The notes beneath the pieces were generated by a model. That model did not search any database and had not been told where the DNA came from. It saw only the letters and a program-made list of their open reading frames with translations. A DNA stretch of 10,732 nt from Methanomassiliicoccaceae archaeon (GTDB lineage: Archaea; Thermoplasmatota; Thermoplasmata; Methanomassiliicoccales; Methanomethylophilaceae), in contig JAIRTZ010000031.1 of the NCBI GenBank assembly GCA_031254685.1, positions 1-10,732 on the forward strand. The letters run 5' to 3'. Of this stretch, positions 6,263-10,732 are shown one piece after another. Made by a program: the position numbers and the translations under genes. Every line of letters begins with the position of its first letter. Position 1 is the stretch's first letter.

Positions 6263-6338
6263 AGTCCCGTGGTGTAGCGGTCAATCATGCCGGCCTTTGG
6301 AGCCGGCGACGGCGGTTCGAATCCGCCCGGGACTACCA
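6263..6338 (+). tRNA. tRNA-Gln (anticodon TTG), CCA encoded
   Basis: The 7-bp acceptor stem pairs AGTCCCG (6263-6269) with CGGGACT (6328-6334), followed by discriminator A6335 and an encoded CCA (6336-6338). The anticodon arm is CCGGC-CTTTGGA-GCCGG, so positions 34-36 are TTG, decoding CAA and, by wobble, CAG. The T arm is GGCGG-TTCGAAT-CCGCC. The gene looks intact and has no intron. Its 3' end from C6318 to C6336 is repeated exactly at 7053-7071, showing use of this tRNA as an integration target while the functional gene is kept. Confidence 0.97.
6318..6336 (+). repeat. Candidate attL: tRNA-Gln 3' end direct repeat
   Basis: The 19-bp sequence cgaatccgcccgggactac is identical to 7053-7071. 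Including three further positions upstream the match is 21 of 22. It spans the T-loop, 3' T-stem, 3' acceptor strand and the start of CCA, the classic core for tyrosine recombinases that target tRNA 3' ends. Confidence 0.8.
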
Positions 6339-6413
6339 ATTACGTCTGGACATACCGCTTTTTTGTCGTTTGAATTAAATAACAAAAAGTGTCTCTTTAA
6401 TCAAGGAATATCT

Positions 6414-6986
6414 ATGTGGTTTAGGCGGAAAGAGCCAAAGGAGTTAGGCGACAGACCCTGCCCTTGCTGTGGTAAACTGGTATTTATGGAAAAAGAGAAA
6501 GGAATGTGTTTCATATGCGAGTTTTGCAGCTGGGAGGATGAGTACATAGAAGGCCCAGATGAGTTTTCAGATTGCAATTATATGTCACTCAATGGTTGTA
6601 AAAAAGAATATTCTTTAATTATTTCCGCTGACCCAAGTTACATCTGGGGAAGATCATTTAACCGGACTAGGACTAAGTATATCGATCCGTTGCAAAAGAT
6701 AAAAGATGCGATAAAACAAGAATACAAAGAAATTTTTGAAATCGTGAAACAAAGCATAGACAAATGGGATTGCATGGGATTCTTGGATTATAGAATAGAT
6801 GATGTATACGACCTCCAAACAATTGAGATCGTACCGATAGTATCTCGCATAGATGGCGCAGAAGAACTGACAGACCATATCATAAAAATTTTTGCAGAAT
6901 ATTTCGGCACTGGGTACGAATCAGAAAGGGCGGAAGCAAAAAAAGTTGCCGAAGAAATACTTTACGCAAAATCAAAAACAAATTAG
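6414..6986 (+). CDS. Cysteine-rich CPCC-domain protein (Cys_rich_CPCC, PF14206-like)
   Basis: This 190-residue protein starts with a small zinc-ribbon-like domain: C16-P-C18-C19-G, then G30, I34-C35-x2-C38 and WEDE (40-43), followed about 15 residues on by NYMSLNG and a KKEY element. That is the signature order of the CPCC family, whose function is unknown. The remaining 120 residues are charged and helical (KIKDAIKQEYKEIFEIVKQS; YRIDDVYDL; near the end AKKVAEEILYAKSK), with no further motif I recognise. ATG at 6414 is preferred, with AAGGA about 6 nt upstream; the frame is open back into the tRNA, but that part is not genic. Codon use is much more A/T-rich than in the surrounding core genes. 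It ends in TAG and is the sole substantial cargo between the tRNA repeats. A regulatory or immunity-like role would be speculation. Confidence 0.75.
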   Translation: MWFRRKEPKELGDRPCPCCGKLVFMEKEKGMCFICEFCSWEDEYIEGPDEFSDCNYMSLNGCKKEYSLIISADPSYIWGRSFNRTRTKYIDPLQKIKDAIKQEYKEIFEIVKQSIDKWDCMGFLDYRIDDVYDLQTIEIVPIVSRIDGAEELTDHIIKIFAEYFGTGYESERAEAKKVAEEILYAKSKTN

Positions 6987-6998
6987 AGGGGAAATAAA

Positions 6999-7106
6999 AT
7001 GGCTAATGAAAGCATCAAAAAAGAAGTACAGCCAGACCGTCTCAGCGGAGTCCGAATCCGCCCGGGACTACTGTTATTTTCAGATACGGCAGCGGTCCAT
7101 CGTTGA
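6999..7106 (+). CDS. Short ORF with strong ribosome binding site crossing the right att repeat
   Basis: GAGGGGA (6986-6992) lies 6 nt upstream of an ATG opening 35 codons, MANESIKKEVQPDRLSGV followed by RIRPGL encoded by the att repeat, then LLFSDTAAVHR and TGA. The first 18 residues look like a real hydrophilic N-terminus in AT-rich, element-like codons; the rest is encoded by the tRNA copy and the downstream chromosome. It is best read as the 5' end of an element gene cut off at the integration point. It is in the same frame as the CPCC gene, 12 nt past its TAG. Confidence 0.4.
   Translation: MANESIKKEVQPDRLSGVRIRPGLLLFSDTAAVHR
7053..7071 (+). repeat. Candidate attR: second copy of the tRNA-Gln 3' end
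   Basis: Identical over 19 bp to 6318-6336. The preceding sequence does not resemble a tRNA: no matching acceptor 5' strand or anticodon arm is present, so this is an isolated 3'-end copy and not a second tRNA gene. Confidence 0.8.
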
Positions 7107-7140
7107 TCCTTATGATCGTATTGATGCAAAAAGCAAATTT

Positions 7141-7187
7141 CAAAGTGCAAATTTTGCACTTTGAATTGCACTTTGAATTGCACTTTG
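7141..7187. promoter_or_regulatory. Palindrome plus 12-bp tandem repeats upstream of the Fic gene (candidate operator)
   Basis: An 11+1+11 perfect inverted repeat, CAAAGTGCAAA-T-TTTGCACTTTG, occupies 7141-7163. Its right arm is then repeated at a strict 12-bp period: TTGCACTTTG begins at 7154, 7166 and 7178, joined by AA. The array ends about 5 bp before the TATA-like element of the Fic gene, so a regulator bound here would sit next to BRE/TATA. With only three copies and no spacers it is not a CRISPR array. Regulation of the Fic gene is inferred. Confidence 0.6.
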
Positions 7188-7191
7188 GAAT

Positions 7192-7200
7192 AGTATTTAT
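7192..7200 (+). promoter_or_regulatory. TATA-like element of the Fic gene
   Basis: AGTATTTAT lies directly after the tandem repeats. A start near 7222 would give a leader of about 20-27 nt to the Fic start codon. Confidence 0.5.
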
Positions 7201-7248
7201 CCCAGCAGCCCCTACAGGAAGACGCTGAGCACCGCAGGGATGTACGCA

Positions 7249-8364
7249 ATGAAAAATAAGGACCTTAAGGAAAATGAACCCGTTCCGACGGAAGATCAGA
7301 GATCCGCCGCCGGCGATCTCGAAGAGTACATCAGACAAGGCGAACCGGAGAAAAAAGAAAAGGTGTACCTTTGGCGGACAGCGATCGGCCTGCAGGATAC
7401 GGACGGGCTCAGACCGTCATCATATCTTATAGAAACGGCAAGACAGAACATTGAAGGTAAAATTACGATAGATGAGGCAAAGGAACGGATAGACCGCTAT
7501 TACAAAGAGAGGCCTGTGAAGGACGGCACTGACAGGACCGAGGAGGCCGACAAGGTCTCCGCCAGGATCACGGAGATCCTTTCGGAAAGGGCATTCACAT
7601 TCTCTTCGACCGAATATATCGGCATCCACGGGCGGCTTTTTCAGGGCATCTATAAATTTGCAGGAAAGATACGCGACTATAACATAACCAAGACCGAGTG
7701 GGTACTCGGCGGAAAGACTGTAAATTTTGCGAGTGCCGGAAGCATTTCCGCGGCATTGGAACACGATTTCGACCGAGAGAAAAGATTTGATTACCGCACT
7801 GTCGGTCTATCGGAGGCCATAAGGCACATCATCGGGTTCGTCTCGGATATTTGGCAGATCCATGCGTTCGGAGAAGGCAATACGAGAACGACGGCGGTAT
7901 TCGTGATCAAATATCTGCGATCGTTCGGTTTCGATGTCGGTAATGACATCTTTGCCGAGAACGCGCGGTATTTCCGTAACGCTCTCGTCCGTGCCAATTA
8001 TAATGATATCCGAAATGGTATAGTTGCCACAAAGGAATATCTGGAGCGATTCTTCGGGAACATGCTCCTCGGCGAGAACAATGAACTGAGGAGCAGGAGC
8101 TTACACGTTTCTTTCAAAAATGTCGTTTCCGAAAGAACGAAAGTACAGAAGCAGGATGCCGGAGATACGGGCTGTACCATAGATGAACACGCAATTCTGA
8201 AGTTCTTCAGGGAAAATCCAAGGGCGACCCAGAAAGAGGCCGCTGTGCATATCAACAGATCGGAAAGAACCGCGAAGGCCATCACCGTCGCTTTGCAGGA
8301 AAAGGGCCTGCTGGAGCGCCGCAACGGCAGGCGGAACGGATACTGGGCCGTCGGACCCGAATAG
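7249..8364 (+). CDS. Fic-family protein with N-terminal VbhA-like helix and C-terminal winged helix
   Basis: The 371-residue protein has the Fic active site motif H205-A-F-x-E-G-N211-T-R-T, matching HxFxxGN(G/x)R; His would act as the base in transfer of AMP or another nucleotide-derived group to a target hydroxyl. A beta-hairpin flap candidate (TEWVLGGKTVNFAS) precedes it. The N-terminus (SSYLIETARQNIEGKITIDE, E69-G70) resembles the VbhA-type inhibitory helix, but the usual Ser/Thr four residues before the Glu is Arg65, so autoinhibition may be altered. The C-terminal 65 residues (ILKFFRENPRATQKEAAVHI, then RSERTAKAITVALQEKGLLE) form a winged helix, suggesting DNA binding, possibly at the repeat array at 7141-7187. 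ATG at 7249 is chosen because CAGGGA (7235-7240) is spaced as a ribosome binding site; ATG at 7240 is the alternative. It ends in TAG and follows the tRNA-integrated segment. Confidence 0.88.
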   Translation: MKNKDLKENEPVPTEDQRSAAGDLEEYIRQGEPEKKEKVYLWRTAIGLQDTDGLRPSSYLIETARQNIEGKITIDEAKERIDRYYKERPVKDGTDRTEEADKVSARITEILSERAFTFSSTEYIGIHGRLFQGIYKFAGKIRDYNITKTEWVLGGKTVNFASAGSISAALEHDFDREKRFDYRTVGLSEAIRHIIGFVSDIWQIHAFGEGNTRTTAVFVIKYLRSFGFDVGNDIFAENARYFRNALVRANYNDIRNGIVATKEYLERFFGNMLLGENNELRSRSLHVSFKNVVSERTKVQKQDAGDTGCTIDEHAILKFFRENPRATQKEAAVHINRSERTAKAITVALQEKGLLERRNGRRNGYWAVGPE

Positions 8365-8405
8365 GTTTGTCGTCCGGCTTTGTACATCGGCCCGGGTCTA
8401 ATGTA

Positions 8406-8482
8406 TTAACGCAGCTTAATGTTAATTAACGGCGCAAAAATTGTTGAGGAACGGAATCTTAACGGATACTTAACGGTGCAAA
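8406..8482. promoter_or_regulatory. TTAACG repeat cluster upstream of hdrC
   Basis: TTAACG occurs four times on the plus strand, starting at 8406, 8426, 8459 and 8470 (offsets 20, 33 and 11 bp, close to whole helical turns). Two copies extend to a 13-bp repeat TTAACGG(C/T)GCAAA at 8426-8438 and 8470-8482, the latter ending just before the TATA-like element. This looks like a multi-site binding region for a transcription regulator of the hdrCB-cooS genes; the protein is unknown. Confidence 0.55.
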
Positions 8483-8484
8483 TG

Positions 8485-8492
8485 TTAATATA
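8485..8492 (+). promoter_or_regulatory. TATA box of hdrC
   Basis: TTAATATA lies about 24-31 bp before the GTG at 8516, so transcription is expected to begin at or within a few bases of the start codon, giving a leaderless message. Confidence 0.55.
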
Positions 8493-8515
8493 GAAAAGAT
8501 ACCTTTTTCATCTCG

Positions 8516-9025
8516 GTGTTAACTTTGAAAAAAGTGGAGACTGAATTTACAAAAGAATTGGCGGCCAACGGCGGATCAAGCGCCGAATTGTGCTTCCAGT
8601 GCGGCACGTGCTCGCTCAAATGCCCGTCTGCAAAGATGATGACATCTTTGCGGCCGGCGTACATCATGAGGGCGTCGCGTCTCGGACTGAAGGACGAGGC
8701 GCTGGACGTCGACGCCCTGTGGCAGTGCACGACGTGTTACACATGCGTGGAATGGTGCCCCTGCAACGTTCAGGTCGTTGACGTGATCACCGCGCTGAGG
8801 AACATGCTGGTGGCCGACGGGGAAATGTATGAGAATCATAAGAAGGTGGCCCGCAGCCTGATAAAGAACGGCCACACGGTCGAGAACAATGATAAGATCA
8901 AAAAGATAAGGAAAGAGCTCGGGCTTCCGGAGAACCCGGGAACGGTGATGGACAGCGCGTCCGCGAAGGCGGACTTCGACAAAGTGCTCAAGTCAACGAG
9001 ATTTGCACAGCTGGTGGACCAATGA
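8516..9025 (+). CDS. hdrC: CoB-CoM heterodisulfide reductase subunit C-like iron-sulfur protein
   Basis: The 169-residue protein carries two classical [4Fe-4S] ligand sets, C26-x2-C29-x2-C32-x3-C36-P (CFQCGTCSLKCP) and C71-x2-C74-x2-C77-x3-C81-P (CTTCYTCVEWCP), in the layout and length of soluble HdrC. In methanogens it relays electrons between HdrA and HdrB. The helical segment between the clusters (RPAYIMRASRLGLKDEALDV) is typical. The start is taken as GTG 8516, which agrees with a leaderless transcript from the TATA box at 8485-8492; TTG at 8525 (LKKVE) is an alternative. The stop overlaps the hdrB start (ATGA), so the two are translationally coupled. No hdrA or mvhD is in the window. Because HdrC-like proteins also serve other complexes, the exact partner is uncertain. 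Confidence 0.9.
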   Translation: MLTLKKVETEFTKELAANGGSSAELCFQCGTCSLKCPSAKMMTSLRPAYIMRASRLGLKDEALDVDALWQCTTCYTCVEWCPCNVQVVDVITALRNMLVADGEMYENHKKVARSLIKNGHTVENNDKIKKIRKELGLPENPGTVMDSASAKADFDKVLKSTRFAQLVDQ

Positions 9026-9873
9026 AGAGATACGCATTCTTCCTGGGATGCATCGCACCGCTGAGATATCCAGGGATCGAGAGATCCACGAAAGAGGTGT
9101 TCAAGGCGCTGGGAGTGGAACTCGTTGATCTGAAGGACACGAACTGCTGTCCCGCGCCGGGCGTGATAAAATCGTTCAGCAAGACAACGTGGCTGGCCGC
9201 GGCAGCAAGAAATCTCGCTCTCGCGGAGAAGGAAGGTCTCGATATCGTCACGGTCTGCAACGGATGTTACGGCTCGCTGTTCGACGCGGCCCACGAGCTG
9301 CATGAGAACAAAGAAATGCTGAATGATGTGAATAAGATACTCGCAGAGATCGGAATGAGATACAGCGGCGGGACGAAAGTGAAACATTTCGCCGAGGTGC
9401 TGTACAACGAAGTAGGGGTCGAGAAGATCAAGGCAACGGTAAAGAGGCCGGCCGCATACAACGCGGCCGCATTCTACGGATGCCACTTCCTGAAACCGAG
9501 CAAACTGAAACAGCTTGACGATTCGGAGAGGCCGACGATACTGGACGACCTGATCGAGGCCGTCGGCGCCAAAAGCGTTCTTCGCAAGAGCAAGGCGAGG
9601 ACCATGTGCTGCGGCGCAGGCGGAGGATTAAGGTCGCAGTTCGGCGAGACGGCGCTGAAGTTCACAAAAGCGAACTTGGAGATAATGAGGAACGGCGGCG
9701 CGGAGATGATAGTGGACGTATGCCCGTTCTGCCACCTTCAGTTCGACTCGGGGCAGAAGGACAGCGGATACGCGCTCCCGGTGCTGCATCTGTCGCAGCT
9801 TTACGGAATAGCGATGGGCATGGATGCGAAGGACCTGGGCATGAACGCGCATATCACACCCGTCAAACTATAA
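9022..9873 (+). CDS. hdrB: CoB-CoM heterodisulfide reductase subunit B-like protein (two CCG domains)
   Basis: The 283-residue protein has two cysteine-rich CCG motifs that bind the noncubane [4Fe-4S] clusters of HdrB. The first is C10-x31-C42-C43-x35-C79-x2-C82 (NCCPAPG, CNGCYG). The second is C154-x41-C196-C197-x36-C234-x2-C237 (MCCGAGGG, CPFCHLQFD). In HdrABC this is the subunit that reduces CoM-S-S-CoB; in related complexes it acts on other disulfides or passes electrons on. Length is close to the usual 290-300 residues, and no membrane segment is seen. Its ATG overlaps the hdrC stop. The gene is followed 57 bp later by cooS in the same direction, probably in one operon. Whether the substrate is the heterodisulfide cannot be told from sequence alone. 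Confidence 0.92.
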   Translation: MKRYAFFLGCIAPLRYPGIERSTKEVFKALGVELVDLKDTNCCPAPGVIKSFSKTTWLAAAARNLALAEKEGLDIVTVCNGCYGSLFDAAHELHENKEMLNDVNKILAEIGMRYSGGTKVKHFAEVLYNEVGVEKIKATVKRPAAYNAAAFYGCHFLKPSKLKQLDDSERPTILDDLIEAVGAKSVLRKSKARTMCCGAGGGLRSQFGETALKFTKANLEIMRNGGAEMIVDVCPFCHLQFDSGQKDSGYALPVLHLSQLYGIAMGMDAKDLGMNAHITPVKL

Positions 9874-9930
9874 GGAAAGTGGTAAAATTAATGTAAGATA
9901 CGTATCAGAAAAGAACAGGAAGGAATACAA

Positions 9931-10732
9931 ATGACAAAATGGTCTAAGAATAAGATATGCAAGAGCGCGGACAAGGAACTTGAGAACTTCATCAACGTTC
10001 TGCCGGTGAACACGGCGTTCCACCGCGTGGAAACTCAGATAATGAAATGCGAATTCGGATTGCGGGGCATCTGCTGCAAATTATGCGCGAACGGCCCCTG
10101 CCGTATAACGCAGGACGCCCCGAAAGGGGTCTGCGGCGCAACCGCCGACGTGATCGCGGCGCGCAACTTCCTGCGCACCGTCGCAGCGGGATCCGGATGT
10201 TACATCCACATCGTGGAGAACGCGGCCAGGAACCTCAAGAGCATAGGTCTCGCCAAAGGTGAACTGAAAGGGAAGAGGACACTGGACCGCCTCTGCAAAA
10301 TGTTCGGACTGAAAGGTAAGGACGATCACGACAAAGCTGTCAAAGTGGCGGATGCGGTGCTCAGCGATCTCTACAAGCCGGATTTCGAGAAGATGGAGCT
10401 TACGAAGAAGATAGCGTACCCGCCCCGTTACAAACGTTGGGAAGAGCTCGGAATACTTCCGGGAGGGGCGAAGTCCGAAGTGTTCTCCGGCGCGGTGAAG
10501 AGCTCCACGAATCTGAACTCCGATCCGGTGCACATGCTGCTCCACAGCCTGAAGCTGGGAATATCGACGGGTCTGTACGGCCTCACGCTGACGAACCTGC
10601 TTAACGACGTAGTGATCGGAGAACCGGAATTGCGCATGGCGCCCGTGGGCTTCAGGGTGATCGACCCTGATTACATAAACATCACGATCACCGGGCACCA
10701 GCACTCGAGGTTCTCGTACATACAGGACCGTC
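9931..10732 (+). CDS. cooS: Anaerobic Ni-carbon monoxide dehydrogenase catalytic subunit, CooS type (N-terminal part)
   Basis: The first 267 residues are visible and the gene runs off the right edge. CooS oxidises CO to CO2 reversibly at a Ni-Fe-S C-cluster. The N-terminus has the diagnostic cysteines: C40 and C48 for the intersubunit D-cluster, then C49, C52, C57 and C68 for the B-cluster (CEFGLRGICCKLCANGPCRI, then GVCGATADVIAARNFLR). The spacing from the third to the fourth B-cluster Cys is slightly shorter than in well-known bacterial CooS. H256 in TGHQHSRF lies where the C-cluster His is expected, although family members usually read GH followed by (E/N)P. The CooS type is distinguished from the archaeal CdhA by this Cys pattern and the short N-terminus. 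CAGGAAGG (9917-9924) is a strong ribosome binding site. The C-cluster cysteines lie beyond the window, so activity cannot be judged. Confidence 0.9.
   Translation, partial: MTKWSKNKICKSADKELENFINVLPVNTAFHRVETQIMKCEFGLRGICCKLCANGPCRITQDAPKGVCGATADVIAARNFLRTVAAGSGCYIHIVENAARNLKSIGLAKGELKGKRTLDRLCKMFGLKGKDDHDKAVKVADAVLSDLYKPDFEKMELTKKIAYPPRYKRWEELGILPGGAKSEVFSGAVKSSTNLNSDPVHMLLHSLKLGISTGLYGLTLTNLLNDVVIGEPELRMAPVGFRVIDPDYINITITGHQHSRFSYIQDR

Larger units (their letters stand above)
6318..7071 (+). mobile_element. Candidate 735-bp tRNA-Gln-integrated mini-element
   Basis: The segment lies between the tRNA-Gln 3' end and an exact 19-bp copy of that end (repeat offset 735 bp). It is visibly AT-rich compared with the GC-richer core genes on either side and encodes one cysteine-rich protein, plus a short ORF that crosses the right repeat. 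No integrase, replication gene or IS-like terminal repeat is present, so it would be a remnant, a passenger excised in trans, or a scar from deletion within a larger island. The boundary repeats are seen directly; the mobility is inferred. Confidence 0.65.

Noticed and set aside
6297..6413. N-terminal extension of the CPCC gene back into tRNA-Gln
   Set aside because: The frame is open but the start codon would lie inside the tRNA anticodon arm; ATG at 6414 has a ribosome binding site and precedes the CPCC domain directly.
6983..7071. A second, degenerate tRNA-Gln gene
   Set aside because: Apart from the 19-bp 3' end and an 11-bp upstream block, the 59 bp in between match at chance level and form no acceptor or anticodon stem.
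7141..7187. CRISPR-like array
   Set aside because: The units are 12 bp with no spacers and only three copies; position next to a TATA element suggests an operator.
8836..9486. 216-codon minus-strand frame across hdrC and hdrB
   Set aside because: Antisense to two genes with complete cysteine motifs; composition is that of a shadow frame.

Overview
The window reads as a euryarchaeal chromosome segment. The strongest signs are an aIF2-beta translation factor fused to a TRAM domain, an archaeal e-MtaB-type tRNA methylthiotransferase, A-box (TATA) promoters placed for short or absent leaders, Shine-Dalgarno sequences matching the archaeal 16S tail, and an hdrC-hdrB pair (heterodisulfide reductase) next to a Ni-carbon monoxide dehydrogenase. 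Together these suggest a methanogen or a close relative. A Thermoplasmatota (Methanomassiliicoccales-like) host is a reasonable guess, but it rests on general resemblance and not on a diagnostic gene.

Layout. (1) 1-445: the start of an exported protein on the minus strand, running off the left edge, and a divergent intergenic region. (2) 445-2181: a small ribbon-helix-helix (RHH) protein, then an archaeal AAA ATPase of the ATPase_2/DUF234 type. The ATPase gene is bracketed by a 29-bp inverted repeat, each copy made of two 14-bp palindromes. (3) 2282-3596: a two-gene operon of a YhbD-like (DUF4004) protein and a bactofilin-like beta-helix protein, with two matching 15-bp palindromes either side of its TATA box. 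(4) 3598-6131, all minus strand: housekeeping genes for MntP-type Mn efflux, aIF2-beta-TRAM and the MiaB/MtaB-type tRNA-modifying enzyme. (5) 6263-7106: an intact tRNA-Gln(TTG) whose 3' end is repeated 735 bp downstream. The AT-rich interval encodes a Cys-rich CPCC-domain protein, which makes it a candidate tRNA-targeted mini-integrant. (6) 7141-8364: a Fic-domain protein with a C-terminal winged helix, preceded by a palindrome plus 12-bp tandem repeats just upstream of its TATA box. (7) 8406-10732: a promoter with four TTAACG repeats, then hdrC, hdrB and a cooS-type CO dehydrogenase running off the right edge.

How the parts fit together. HdrC and HdrB carry the Fe-S and CCG motifs for disulfide or heterodisulfide chemistry. 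Their placement directly ahead of cooS suggests electron transfer between CO oxidation (or CO2 reduction) and an Hdr-type module. The YhbD-bactofilin pair mirrors the bacterial yhbD-yhbE-yhbF arrangement and is probably a cytoskeletal or envelope module controlled through the GTAACA palindromes. The RHH/ATPase, CPCC and Fic segments are accessory islands set between core genes, each with its own repeat architecture. Three accessory genes (RHH, CPCC, Fic) end in TAG, whereas every complete core gene ends in TGA or TAA.
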